A DNA stretch of 64,000 bases from an archaeon (GCA_004212155.1 RXIG01000001.1:143679-207678), one strand, 5' to 3'. Counted from the first letter of the stretch, positions 1-7,990 are shown. Numbers and translations are program-made. Notes: generated from the letters alone by a model not told the origin.

Positions 1-51
1 GAAGTGTGGGAGGATGAGGAACGTACCGAACAGAAGGAATCATACAAGTAA
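1..51 (+). CDS. C-terminal tail of a protein cut by the left edge
   Basis: The first reading frame is open from base 1 to a TAA stop and encodes 16 residues rich in Glu, Lys and Gln, like the charged tail of a cytosolic protein or of a membrane protein's cytoplasmic end. A promoter-like AT-rich stretch follows before the next gene. Too little remains to name a family, and chance openness of a 16-codon frame cannot be excluded. Confidence 0.3.
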   Translation, partial: EVWEDEERTEQKESYK

Positions 52-143
52 GCACACTACCTTTTTATTGTGCCGCGCCATATACAATATATGCATTATG
101 ATATGGTGCTAGCAACATTAATTGTTTGCCTGGAGTTGTGGTA

Positions 144-326
144 ATGGCAATTGATATCGTATCCATCATCGTTCTCATCGTGTTGATATTCCTGGTCGTG
201 GCCATCATCAAGAAGTTCCTCTGGCTCATCGTATTGCTCATAATGCTTGCGATAGTATTGACGGTGGCCAGAAGGTATGATGCGCTGCCTGACTTCTTAA
301 CTGCCGTGTTACAATTATATATGTAA
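144..326 (+). CDS. Small two-helix membrane protein, unknown function
   Basis: A 60-residue protein that is nearly all hydrophobic: two likely transmembrane segments (about residues 4-22 and 25-46) separated by a Lys-Lys turn, then a short polar tail with an Arg-Arg pair. The ATG at 144 is preferred over an in-frame TTG at 126 because GGAG lies 8 bases upstream of it. No catalytic residues or recognisable family are visible. Amino-acid composition and the ribosome binding site support a real gene, but the role is unknown. Confidence 0.5.
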   Translation: MAIDIVSIIVLIVLIFLVVAIIKKFLWLIVLLIMLAIVLTVARRYDALPDFLTAVLQLYM

Positions 327-754
327 ACAGCGAGATTGCCTCGCCCTTACCAGGAAGTCAAAAGCATAGATTAGGTCATGGATCATCGTATTTTCTATTA
401 GCATACGTATAGCCCCCATGGCTTGGCGCGCATGTGCAGTAGCTATGAATGGCGATGAGAGATGCATCCCCGACGCGGAGAGTCTCTTGTCCATCTGGCC
501 CTAGTACTACCTCTTCATGTTGTCTTTAAGGGAAAAAGGGGCGTTACCACCTTGCCAGGGAGGTAGTCGTTTGCAAGAACGGCGAGTAGCACTCGCTCAG
601 CCCTTTCCGTTACACATGGCGGTGGAACTGCTCCGCCACATCGTACTGTTCCTTGTTCACACCTTCAGCCCGCACCGCTGAGGATATCATAGGTGAAAGT
701 TGAAAGGGGAACGAGAAAATATATTGCTTTAAATCCTAAATGATGAGAAAAAGC
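327..754. other. Gene-free stretch with strong stem-loops; possible structured RNA
   Basis: No convincing ORF occurs in either strand. Several strong hairpins are visible, including TGGCGG...CCGCCA (about 617-638) and GCGAGT-AGC-ACTCGC (about 582-596). A 6-bp CCCTTT/AAAGGG helix could enclose the region from about 533 to 607. An AT-rich TATA-like element sits at about 717-735 if read leftward. The stretch lies next to a tRNA gene. It lacks the RNase P P4 sequences and the SRP helix-8 GGAAGCAGC loop, so a known housekeeping RNA is not supported. Strand is undetermined. Confidence 0.3.
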
Positions 755-827
755 GCCCTCGCCGAGATTCGAACTCGGGATCTTCAGCTCCGCAGGCTGA
801 CGTCATATCCAGCTAGACCACGAGGGC
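755..827 (-). tRNA. tRNA-Arg, anticodon GCG
   Basis: A 73-nt cloverleaf read on the reverse strand. The acceptor strands GCCCTCG and CGAGGGC pair fully. The anticodon stem TCAGC/GCTGA encloses the 7-base loop CTGCGGA, giving anticodon GCG (Arg, CGC codons). The T arm CCGAG-TTCGAAT-CTCGG is perfect. No CCA is encoded and no intron is seen. A second arginine tRNA, with anticodon CCT, lies at 48579-48652. Confidence 0.95.
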
Positions 828-880
828 AACAGTTGACATAATTCGAAAACTTATTTAAATCTTTTTATTGCCCCTACTTC

Positions 881-1927
881 ATGGAAGCGTTTCCCGAAGG
901 CACGTATCACGGCCCCATACCTGAAGGGTGTACGCTGTGCGCCCTCGGGGCGAAGATGGTCCTCTTCGTAACAGGCGCCTGTCTCGGGACCTGTTATTAC
1001 TGTCCTCTTTCCGAGAAGAGAAAGGGTGTTTGGGCGACGTGGGCCAATGAGCGCAAGGTGTCCTCTGCAGAGGAGGCAGTGGATGAGGCCCGTTTGATGG
1101 ATGCTCTTGGCACCGGTATCACCGGCGGCGACCCATTGCTCGTGCTTGACGATACCATCACCTATGCCAGGGCACTCAAGGATGCGTTCGACCATCACCA
1201 CATCCATCTCTATACGCCCGGGACGCTCGTTGATTCGATGGCCATGCAATATATCGAGCAGGTAATCGACGAGATACGATTCCATCCCCCTGGCTACGAC
1301 GTAGAAAGGATCGAGCTCGCGCTGCGTCATGACATCTCCGTTGGCGCAGAGGTCCCTGCGATCCCAGGTTTGAAAGATGACCTTATCTCATTTGCCTGCA
1401 GGCTTGACGACATCGGTGCCCATTTTCTCAACCTTAACGAGCTCGAGTACTCCGAGACGAACGCATCGGGGCTCAGGGCGAGGGGATTTTCCTTTTCGAC
1501 CGATTCGAACGCTGTCGAGGGAAGCGAGGAGCTTGCCATTGACATCGTCGGGGCCACGGCGGACCTTGACATCCCCGTGCATTACTGTTCTTCCCGGTTC
1601 AAGGACAGCATCCAGTTCAGGGAGCGCCTGAAGCGCCGTGCGAAGAACGTGAGAAAGAAGTATGAGGACATCGATGACGACGGCCTCCTTGTGCGAGGCG
1701 AGATCGAGGCGCATACTGTCAAGCGGAGAGACGAGGTGCTAAGCGCCATATCCGAGCTCTTCGAACGAGACGACGACATGGTAGAGGCGCGCGGAACGGC
1801 CGTACGTACCAGCTGGGCAGCTGTCGAGGAGCTTCGCGAGATCCTTAACATCCCCGGTGTTCAGTTCTCGATAGTAAAGGAATACCCCACCTATGATAGG
1901 CAAGTCGTAGAAAAAGAGATACTCTAG
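881..1927 (+). CDS. Radical SAM protein, COG2108 type
   Basis: A 348-residue protein with the radical-SAM cluster motif C-x3-C-x2-C at residues 34, 38 and 41, which binds the 4Fe-4S cluster that cleaves S-adenosylmethionine. An extra pair, Cys17 and Cys20, precedes it. The layout matches the archaeal COG2108 family, described as related to pyruvate-formate-lyase activating enzymes; its substrate is not known. A TTTAAAT box about 25 bases before the ATG suggests leaderless transcription. The 3' end overlaps the convergent methyltransferase gene by 4 bases. The family call is firm; the reaction is unassigned. Confidence 0.85.
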   Translation: MEAFPEGTYHGPIPEGCTLCALGAKMVLFVTGACLGTCYYCPLSEKRKGVWATWANERKVSSAEEAVDEARLMDALGTGITGGDPLLVLDDTITYARALKDAFDHHHIHLYTPGTLVDSMAMQYIEQVIDEIRFHPPGYDVERIELALRHDISVGAEVPAIPGLKDDLISFACRLDDIGAHFLNLNELEYSETNASGLRARGFSFSTDSNAVEGSEELAIDIVGATADLDIPVHYCSSRFKDSIQFRERLKRRAKNVRKKYEDIDDDGLLVRGEIEAHTVKRRDEVLSAISELFERDDDMVEARGTAVRTSWAAVEELREILNIPGVQFSIVKEYPTYDRQVVEKEIL

Positions 1928-2679
1928 GCCTTCTTGCCCATGTAGAGCATATACCCAAGCTTCTGTTCGCGAATGGCCTTCTCGCCCCTGCGCATGAGGT
2001 TTTCGAATCGTCCTGCATCGGCTGACGAGGCTTTAAGAAAGATGTTTGAGAAGAGGCGTATCTTCTTCCACTTCTGCAACAAGAGCTTCATGTTCTTCTC
2101 TGCGATCTGCTCCTTTTCCTCGGTGACGATGTTCGATAGGCCTGCCTGCTCCATGTAGTCCTTGAACGTTTCAACAGACAGGGAGGTGACCAGGCATGTA
2201 AGCTCCTTGAGCTCCTCTTGGTCCTCATCGCTCATCTCCGTTGTCGTGAAGTCGGCCATGGCAAACGTTCCCCCCTCCTTGAGGACTCGGCTACATTCGC
2301 TGATGGCCTTTGCCTTGTTGTCATAGCATGACAGTGATCGTTCCAGGACGACGAGGTCAAACGTCCCATCCTCGAACGGGAGGTCTTCTGCAAAGCCCCT
2401 TACAAAGGAGACCTTCTTGGTAAGCTTTTCTCGGCGAGCGATCTTCTCGGCCTCCTTGATGTGCGCTTCGAAGATGTCGCTGCCCACGACGGTGCAACCG
2501 ATCTCCTTTGCAAAATAGAATACCGTCTCGCCACCCCTGCATGCCACTACCAGGATGTATGTGTTCTTGTCCACTGGAATTGTGTTGGTGAGTTCCTCGC
2601 GAATTTTCTGTGTTGTCGTGTAAAAGATGTCACCAAGGATCTTGTCGACAAAGCCCCTCTCGTATGCCTCTTCAACCAT
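1924..2679 (-). CDS. Class I SAM-dependent methyltransferase
   Basis: A 251-residue Rossmann-type methyltransferase of the Methyltransf_11 kind. Visible motifs are the SAM-binding loop ACRGGET (motif I, with Cys in place of the first Gly), the acidic end of strand 2 (VVGSD), and motif IV FDLVVLERSLS followed by the post-motif LKEGG. The C-terminal third (after about residue 160) is helical and charged and probably determines substrate. A TATA-like TTAATATATC lies about 27 bases before the ATG, so the mRNA is probably leaderless. The substrate cannot be read from the sequence or the neighbours. Confidence 0.8.
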   Translation of the reverse strand: MVEEAYERGFVDKILGDIFYTTTQKIREELTNTIPVDKNTYILVVACRGGETVFYFAKEIGCTVVGSDIFEAHIKEAEKIARREKLTKKVSFVRGFAEDLPFEDGTFDLVVLERSLSCYDNKAKAISECSRVLKEGGTFAMADFTTTEMSDEDQEELKELTCLVTSLSVETFKDYMEQAGLSNIVTEEKEQIAEKNMKLLLQKWKKIRLFSNIFLKASSADAGRFENLMRRGEKAIREQKLGYMLYMGKKA

Positions 2680-2915
2680 TGTACGTTAATAGGGGCGATA
2701 GATATATTAATTTTTTGTGGTATCTAGAATATTATTCTATATTTTGTAATAAAATCACAAATGTACCTATATGTTATGCAATTATAAATTTTTATATATT
2801 GGTACTATAGTACCATGCAATGCGACACGTTGTCTACGTGTGCCACATAGCTGTCAAGAATGGTAGTTTTTCACCACTAAGCAATGTTTAAATAGTTTTC
2901 TATAGCAACGGGCAC

Positions 2916-3524
2916 ATGGGAAAACGAAGGCATCTGGCATGTTTGCTTGTCGTTTGCGTGACGCTCATACTCATCATGGTCGAGGATGCGTTGCCCGCAT
3001 CGTCGTTTGATGGCTTTATATACAAGGAGTTCGTACTCTATCTTGCAATACCCCTCGTGGCCGCATACGCTCTTCGCAGATCCGTGCGCCCATTTGGCTT
3101 TGCACTAGGCGACAGGAAGAAGGTGGCCCGGTATGCAGTGATGCTCTACGGGATTGGCATACCTTTCATGATCGTGGGGTCGCGCATGAGCGCATTTCGT
3201 GCGTATTATCCTCGTTTCTCATTCGGCTCCTGGGAGGAGCTTGTATACTGGGAGCTCATGATAGGTGTTTTGATGCTCTCGACCGAGTTTTTCTTTCGTG
3301 GATTTCTCATGTTCGGGTGCAAGCGTGTCGGCAGGTGGGCCATACTGCTACAGGCCGTCCCCTATGCTTACATCCACCTGGGCAAGCCGATGCTCGAGGT
3401 CTACTACTCATTCTTCGCGGGCCTTGCGTTCGGATACATCGACTGGGAGTCCAAAAGCATCCTTCCTTCGTTTCTCGTTCACTGGTGCGCATCGGTGACC
3501 TTTGACATCCTCTGCATGGTGTGA
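2916..3524 (+). CDS. CPBP-family (CAAX protease/Abi) intramembrane protein
   Basis: A 202-residue polytopic membrane protein with about six hydrophobic segments. Family motifs are visible near the C-terminus: TEFFFRG (the EExxxR-like motif, with Thr for the first Glu), then a His in YIHLGKPMLE, and a final His in LVHW. These are the metal-ligand and catalytic positions of CPBP/Abi intramembrane proteases. Loss of one of the paired Glu residues makes activity uncertain. A TTTAAATA box lies about 27 bases upstream of the ATG. The next gene starts 31 bases downstream. Confidence 0.72.
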   Translation: MGKRRHLACLLVVCVTLILIMVEDALPASSFDGFIYKEFVLYLAIPLVAAYALRRSVRPFGFALGDRKKVARYAVMLYGIGIPFMIVGSRMSAFRAYYPRFSFGSWEELVYWELMIGVLMLSTEFFFRGFLMFGCKRVGRWAILLQAVPYAYIHLGKPMLEVYYSFFAGLAFGYIDWESKSILPSFLVHWCASVTFDILCMV

Positions 3525-3555
3525 TAATCTTTATAAGCGAATCCTCAGAGAGTAT

Positions 3556-4113
3556 ATGACAACGATGAGGGCCCATTACAAGTATCCATTCTTGCTCGTG
3601 CTCGTCACGATCGTGGGCGTGGCGGTGTTTTCACTCTTCTACACGCCGGAACAGAGCCTCTCTATCGTGCTCCATGAGCGTGACACGAACATGACGGTCC
3701 ATGTTCCCCTGTCGACCGTGCTCGAGCGATGCGAGGTAAAGGAACGGATCGTAAACGATGTGTGGCGAAACGAACTGATGACGTATGACTGCATCACGCT
3801 GCACGAGCTCCTTACGGATTCGGGGTATTTCTCCGAAGCACAGGAAGGCTTCGTATGCATGACAAACATACAGGGCACGATGGTATGCATACCAAGGGAG
3901 GACATCGCTGCCCATCCGCAACAGTTCCTCTTCGCAGTGGGGCGATCGGGTGAGGACCTTGCCGTAAGCTTTTCCAACACACCCGAAGCAGGGGGCCCGA
4001 TGCGCGTGCTTATCGAATATGACGATACGCTTACTCAGGAGGAATACGGCCCATCGTACTGGATGTGGTGCGTCTACAAGATCAGTCTTGTACGAGAAGA
4101 TCCTCGCTCGTGA
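3556..4113 (+). CDS. Membrane-anchored protein with a molybdopterin-oxidoreductase-like (sulfite-oxidase) fold
   Basis: A 185-residue protein with one N-terminal hydrophobic anchor (about residues 10-30) and an outward domain. The order of a Leu-rich LHELL segment, a strand ending in IPREDI, then SGEDL and GGPMRVL, and a terminal W-x-K segment resembles a minimal sulfite-oxidase Moco domain. The usual catalytic cysteine loop is not evident. The ATG at 3556 lies about 24 bases after a TTTATAA box, so it is preferred to the in-frame ATG at 3502, which falls inside the preceding CPBP gene. The homology is by eye only. The 3' end overlaps the convergent PRC-barrel gene by 32 bases. Confidence 0.5.
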   Translation: MTTMRAHYKYPFLLVLVTIVGVAVFSLFYTPEQSLSIVLHERDTNMTVHVPLSTVLERCEVKERIVNDVWRNELMTYDCITLHELLTDSGYFSEAQEGFVCMTNIQGTMVCIPREDIAAHPQQFLFAVGRSGEDLAVSFSNTPEAGGPMRVLIEYDDTLTQEEYGPSYWMWCVYKISLVREDPRS

Positions 4114-4306
4114 CGTTAAGGATCACGCTATCACCGAGCTTGGACACCTTGTCCATGCTCACGAGGACCGATGTGCGAAATCCCTTGTGCACCTCGAGTG
4201 CCGTGATGGCATACGTAGTGGCGTCGAACTCCACATCGTGTACCTTGCCCATTTCCCGGGCATCAACATCATATACCCGTTTTCCCAAGAGCGACTTTAC
4301 CATCAT
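4082..4306 (-). CDS. PRC-barrel domain protein
   Basis: A 74-residue protein that is essentially one PRC-barrel: a hydrophobic start, LLGKRVYDVDAREMGKV, then alternating strands through EFDATTYAITALEV and a C-terminal SVILNVTSEDLL. Stand-alone PRC-barrel proteins are common in euryarchaea and are thought to be small adaptors. Start codons at 4306 and 4303 are both possible, and the in-frame ATG at 4330 looks too far upstream. The gene converges with, and overlaps, the Moco-fold protein gene. The partner is unknown. Confidence 0.75.
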   Translation of the reverse strand: MMVKSLLGKRVYDVDAREMGKVHDVEFDATTYAITALEVHKGFRTSVLVSMDKVSKLGDSVILNVTSEDLLVQD

Positions 4307-4420
4307 TGTGAACACCTTTTTTATTATCATTACGGGCTGTTAATTATTTTTATTCTCTGCACTCTAAATTATATATTAGTGTCTATAAAAAACACTTCTA
4401 TCCTTTAAAACCAAAAGATT

Positions 4421-4438
4421 TATAAGTATATACTTATA
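4421..4438. promoter_or_regulatory. Perfect 18-bp palindrome before the DGC-protein gene
   Basis: TATAAGTATATACTTATA is a perfect 18-bp dyad beginning about 46 bases before the start of the DGC-domain gene, within an AT-rich promoter. It includes TATA-like sequence, so a protein bound here would block transcription initiation. The nearby ArsR-family regulator is the obvious candidate. No copy of this exact palindrome was noticed elsewhere in the window. Confidence 0.5.
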
Positions 4439-4466
4439 TCTATATATATTGAAGATAGGAAATGAT

Positions 4467-5141
4467 ATGATGAAGATTGGATTTTTACCCTGTCAGGGGA
4501 CTTGTAATGTAGGAGTCATGACCTCAAAAATAGCTATGGGATTTGCAGAAAAAGGGGTCGGCGACATGGTATGCCCGCTTGGTATACCTTTGGGTCTAGA
4601 AGGGATACTAAAGAAGGCAAAAACAAATGATCGATTCATTGCATTGAACGGCTGCACCCTCAAATGTGCTTCAAAGACATTGGATTCGGCAGATCTACGA
4701 GAATATCAGGAAGTAGTGCTTACTTCAGATTTCGGCATTGAAAAAAACAAGAACTACCATGAGGAGAATGGAATGGAACGGGTGGCAAAACACGTTTCCC
4801 AAATGCTTTCTGAAATGTTGGAAAAAGACGTGGAGTCCCCTATATTTCCTTCCGAACAAGAAAAACAAGAAAGAAGTGGTACCATGGACGAAGAACTGAT
4901 GGAAAAGATAAAAACCCTAAGCAACGATGAGAAAGAGGAGGTCATTCGTATAATCCTTCCTGAAGCCTGTAAGGATATGCAACAGATGAAACGAATGATG
5001 ATGCCTATTTGCATGGATATGATGCAAAAAGGAAATACTACCATGGATGAGATGATGGGCATGATGATGAAGATGAGCAAAGAAATGCGCGAATCACAGA
5101 AAAAGCCCCCTCACAATGGATGCGGCTGCGGATGTTGCTAA
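4467..5141 (+). CDS. DGC-domain putative zinc-binding protein with Met-rich, Cys-rich tail
   Basis: A 224-residue protein. The N-terminal half resembles the DGC domain: Cys9 and Cys13 in LPCQGTC, a Cys in VCPLGIP, and NGCTLKCA near residue 67, where the family usually has Asp-Gly-Cys. The second half is helical and very rich in Met, with repeated MMM and MGMMM runs, and ends in GCGCGCC, a typical soft-metal ligand set. An AGGA ribosome binding site precedes the ATG. An 18-bp palindrome lies upstream and an ArsR regulator downstream. Binding of a soft metal or metalloid is an inference; the exact role is unknown. Confidence 0.65.
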   Translation: MMKIGFLPCQGTCNVGVMTSKIAMGFAEKGVGDMVCPLGIPLGLEGILKKAKTNDRFIALNGCTLKCASKTLDSADLREYQEVVLTSDFGIEKNKNYHEENGMERVAKHVSQMLSEMLEKDVESPIFPSEQEKQERSGTMDEELMEKIKTLSNDEKEEVIRIILPEACKDMQQMKRMMMPICMDMMQKGNTTMDEMMGMMMKMSKEMRESQKKPPHNGCGCGCC

Positions 5142-5322
5142 ATAAGCTGTAAGATCGTGTACCAGAAACCACATTCATTTGGTGATCGTCGAGGCTTCAG
5201 TTGCCAGAGTATGTATTACACCCCCTGTGGCATAAAACCAATGTCATGAGCCCGGGGCTCTGGGAGATGACATTCAAGACCCAGTTGCTTTGGGGTTAGG
5301 TAGGGGAATGATTTCCAAGCTT

Positions 5323-5336
5323 CATTCGTATGAATG
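5323..5336. promoter_or_regulatory. Inverted repeat upstream of the ArsR gene
   Basis: CATTC-GTAT-GAATG is a perfect inverted repeat centred about 29 bases before the ArsR start codon. ArsR/SmtB repressors typically bind short AT-rich dyads overlapping their own promoter, so autoregulation is likely but unproven. A GC-rich dyad, GAGCCC-G-GGGCTC, lies further upstream at about 5249-5261 and may end the preceding transcript. Confidence 0.45.
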
Positions 5337-5358
5337 GCAATGAACACAAATCAAAAAC

Positions 5359-5733
5359 ATGATGGACATGGATCATACAATTGATATCTTCAGAATGCTG
5401 TCAGATGAATCAAGATTACGGTTGCTTATACTGTTGTCTTACCAACCGTTATGCGTATGCCAGTTGTCCGAGATAATGGAAAAAACCCAACCTGCCATCT
5501 CCAGCCATCTGGCAAAACTACGTGCTAATGGCCTTGTTGCATACGACAAACATGGACAATGGGTATTCTATCATCTAAAATATGATAACGAAGTTCTAGA
5601 TTTACTGTTAAAGTATCTGGTACATAATCGTACGAGCTTTCCCACTCTAGAAAAGGATAGAGCGGCGTACGATTCCGTGGTAAGAGGGGACACCAAATGC
5701 CAACATGGCATAGGGGTGAAAAATGATGAATGA
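5359..5733 (+). CDS. ArsR/SmtB-family transcriptional regulator
   Basis: A 124-residue winged-helix protein. It opens with FRMLSDESRLRLLILL, has a CVC pair in PLCVCQLSEIM at the start of the DNA-contacting region (the alpha-3 metal-binding motif of ArsR-type sensors), a recognition helix around QPAISSHLAKLRANGLV and a beta-wing at HGQWVFYHL. Two further residues, Cys and His, sit in the tail (TKCQHG). An inverted repeat lies just upstream. The stop codon lies within the start of the DUF169 gene, an 11-base overlap that indicates co-translation. Metal or thiol sensing is likely; the ligand is not known. Confidence 0.88.
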   Translation: MMDMDHTIDIFRMLSDESRLRLLILLSYQPLCVCQLSEIMEKTQPAISSHLAKLRANGLVAYDKHGQWVFYHLKYDNEVLDLLLKYLVHNRTSFPTLEKDRAAYDSVVRGDTKCQHGIGVKNDE

Positions 5734-6457
5734 ATATCAGGTGATGGAAACACGACTCGTTGAACTTCTTCATCTATCACGATGTCCTGTGGGCGTAAAG
5801 TTCCTAGATTCAAAAAATACAAATAATTATAAAGATTTGCTTGAATCGAGCAAAAGAGTACGATATTGCCAAGCGTTGATGCTCGCAGGCAAGGGGGAAA
5901 GAATCGTTCTTTCCAAAGATAAAATAGCATGCCCTGCTGCCTCGGCAGCTTTTGGATTCGCACCTCTGACCGAGGCTTTAGAGAGTGGGAAGATGCTTCA
6001 TACATTGGGTCTTTTCGAGAGCATCGAATCTTCTAGAGAGCTCATGGCAAAAATGCCCAGACTTGTTGCCGGGGCTTATGATGCAGTGTTGCTCAGTCCT
6101 TTGGGATGTATGGTAGAAGACCCAGACATCGTGGTATTGGAATCCCAGCCAGAGCACCTGATGTGGGTTGCACTTGCTAGCATCTATACAACTGGCGAAA
6201 GGATGAAATTCAGTACTGGCGTATTTCAGGCAACATGTGTGGATGCCACAGTAGTGCCTTTTCGTGATCACAAGCTCAATGCTAGTCTTGGATGTTATGG
6301 GTGCAGGGACTCGACAGACATAGGAAAAGATGAAGTGTTAGTAGGGTTTCCATACTGTTCTACAATACCCATCATACGTGCCTTAGAGCAATTGTCAACA
6401 AAACCAATGAAGCGCGTGAGGGAAAAAACAGCGCTAAAACACCTAAATAAATGTTGA
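5723..6457 (+). CDS. DUF169 family protein
   Basis: A 244-residue protein matching DUF169: an N-terminal RCPVGVKFLDS segment, then RVRYCQALMLAG, a conserved CPAA block, and a C-terminal Cys-rich stretch SLGCYGCRDSTDI followed by VGFPYC. The spaced cysteines could hold a metal or iron-sulfur centre. DUF169 genes occur in many methanogens and anaerobes with no firm function. It overlaps the ArsR gene by 11 bases and precedes a ferredoxin, so a redox or metal-handling role within this cluster is the best inference. Confidence 0.75.
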   Translation: MMNEYQVMETRLVELLHLSRCPVGVKFLDSKNTNNYKDLLESSKRVRYCQALMLAGKGERIVLSKDKIACPAASAAFGFAPLTEALESGKMLHTLGLFESIESSRELMAKMPRLVAGAYDAVLLSPLGCMVEDPDIVVLESQPEHLMWVALASIYTTGERMKFSTGVFQATCVDATVVPFRDHKLNASLGCYGCRDSTDIGKDEVLVGFPYCSTIPIIRALEQLSTKPMKRVREKTALKHLNKC

Positions 6458-6527
6458 TTATATACTAAAATCTATAATCGTAAGTATTATATGGATAAAG
6501 TCGATAATAAAACAGGGTGATGAAGCG

Positions 6528-6749
6528 ATGACCGATACTTGGTATCCTATAATTGATATGGTGCGATGCACCAAATGTCTGGAATGTGTGAACTTCTGTC
6601 CACATGATGTGTTTACTGTTGAGAATGATCGACCCATAGTGGAGCATCCGGAGAACTGTGTTGAGTTTTGCAGGGGCTGCCAAAGAGGCGCTTGCGAATA
6701 TGAAGCTATTCTATTTCGTGGCGGGGATGTATGTATGGAGGAATTCTGA
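6528..6749 (+). CDS. Small 4Fe-4S ferredoxin
   Basis: A 73-residue protein with CTKCLECVNFCP (residues 14-25), a classic C-x2-C-x2-C-x3-C 4Fe-4S motif. A second Cys group, CVEFCRGCQRGAC, has irregular spacing (C-x3-C-x2-C-x4-C), so the second cluster may be atypical. It would carry electrons at low potential in the cytosol. Its stop codon overlaps the start of the HdrA-like gene as TGATG, so the two are translationally coupled and probably work together. It belongs to the ArsR-headed cluster. Confidence 0.85.
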   Translation: MTDTWYPIIDMVRCTKCLECVNFCPHDVFTVENDRPIVEHPENCVEFCRGCQRGACEYEAILFRGGDVCMEEF

Positions 6750-7108
6750 TGGGGAAGAAAGGTCTAATCGTATGTGTATGCCAAGGCACATGCCCTTCAT
6801 TCCAAAAGATGAATGTATTCAATGTGCTCAATGCTATACGAAGGAAAAAACTAGTTGATTTCGTTTCACTCCATCCACAGCTATGTGCCAAGGATGGCGA
6901 CGAATACCTTCGGACGCTACTATCAAATACTGATATTGATAGATTGTATGTGGCAGCCTGTGAGTCTCATATGCAGGAGAAGATGTTTGAGCGAGCTTTC
7001 AACGATGCAGGCTTTGATCCTTCAAAACATTCGTCTGTCGATATACGCAACATGAACACCGAGGAAGCTGTGACCGCAATTACAAAGCTCATCGAGGAAA
7101 ATCCCTAA
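6749..7108 (+). CDS. Stand-alone HdrA N-terminal-like domain protein
   Basis: A 119-residue protein resembling the N-terminal domain of heterodisulfide reductase subunit A: an IVCVCQGTCPSF opening with paired Cys, a LHPQLCAKDGDEYL segment, a Rossmann-like DIDRLYVAACESHMQEKMFERAF, and VDIRNM near the end. Full HdrA continues into a FAD domain and ferredoxin-type clusters, all absent here. A GGAGGA ribosome binding site lies upstream and the start overlaps the ferredoxin stop. With the ferredoxin it could form a minimal electron-transfer pair; this is inference from context. Confidence 0.7.
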   Translation: MGKKGLIVCVCQGTCPSFQKMNVFNVLNAIRRKKLVDFVSLHPQLCAKDGDEYLRTLLSNTDIDRLYVAACESHMQEKMFERAFNDAGFDPSKHSSVDIRNMNTEEAVTAITKLIEENP

Positions 7109-7337
7109 TTCGTATGTCCTCGGCATCCGCGCTTCGGCCGAAGAGAATGTGAATTCAAAAACACATGCACCATATCTTTTCAACGTCGTATCCCATGTAG
7201 CGGGATATTTTTCATTTTTTTTCTGCATATTTTATGTAGAAAAAAATAGGCTAGTAATTATTAATATTATAATATTATAGTAGTATCAACTTCGTGGATG
7301 TCACAATCTTTATATTAACGTATTCTACCACTCTCAC

Positions 7338-7958
7338 ATGCTTAAGATCATCATAGCCGAAGCAGAGCTTGAACCAATGCCCCGCTCGCTTCGCAGCCTT
7401 CCAGTCATGAAGAAGAAATATGGACGAAAGGATGTGGTCCTGCTTGATAGCAACTACCATCATACCTCGATGCAGACACTCCCCGATGCATATCGAAGAG
7501 GGAGGCCGGACATCGTGCACGTCTGCCTGCTCAATGCCCTTGAGTCTCCGCTCAACAAGGACGGAGGGCTGGAGGTATACGTCCATACCCGCAATGACAA
7601 GGTCATATACATCGACCCGTCGTGGAAGGTCCCCAAATCATACAATAGATTCGTGGGATTGATGGAACAGCTCTTTTCAACCCGCCGCATCACAGCAGGT
7701 GATACCGAACTGCTCCGTATGGTGAACAAGACGTTGCCAGACCTCATCACCGAGGTATCCAGCGGCATGCCTGTCAAGGTGATGCACTACGAGGGCGCCC
7801 CGTATGAGCCGGACCCTGACGAGGTCCTCGTCATCGGAGGATTCCCTCATGGCGATTTTGTCAGCGACCTCCCCTTTTCGCGTTTTTCGATCCATGGCGA
7901 AGAGCTTGTGGCATGGGCAGTGCTCAACCATGTCGTATACGGCGCGCACGGTACATAG
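7338..7958 (+). CDS. nep1: Ribosome biogenesis protein Nep1 (16S rRNA pseudouridine N1-methyltransferase)
   Basis: A 206-residue SPOUT-class methyltransferase of the Nep1/Emg1 family, which methylates a pseudouridine in small-subunit rRNA. Recognisable segments are the hydrophobic IIIAEAELE strand, DSNYHHTSMQTLPDAYRRGRPDIVH, LNALESPLNKDG, and the knot region VLVIGGFPHGDF near the C-terminus, where SAM binds. A TTTATATTA box lies about 25 bases before the ATG, so the transcript is probably leaderless. The RNase P subunit gene follows from its own TATA box, keeping RNA-maturation genes together. Confidence 0.92.
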   Translation: MLKIIIAEAELEPMPRSLRSLPVMKKKYGRKDVVLLDSNYHHTSMQTLPDAYRRGRPDIVHVCLLNALESPLNKDGGLEVYVHTRNDKVIYIDPSWKVPKSYNRFVGLMEQLFSTRRITAGDTELLRMVNKTLPDLITEVSSGMPVKVMHYEGAPYEPDPDEVLVIGGFPHGDFVSDLPFSRFSIHGEELVAWAVLNHVVYGAHGT

Positions 7959-7990
7959 GTTTAAATATTTCTCACATACTCTCATACGAT

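Noticed and set aside
327..754. RNase P RNA, SRP RNA or another standard structured RNA in the gene-free stretch
   Set aside because: The conserved RNase P P4 sequences and the SRP helix-8 loop are not visible on either strand.
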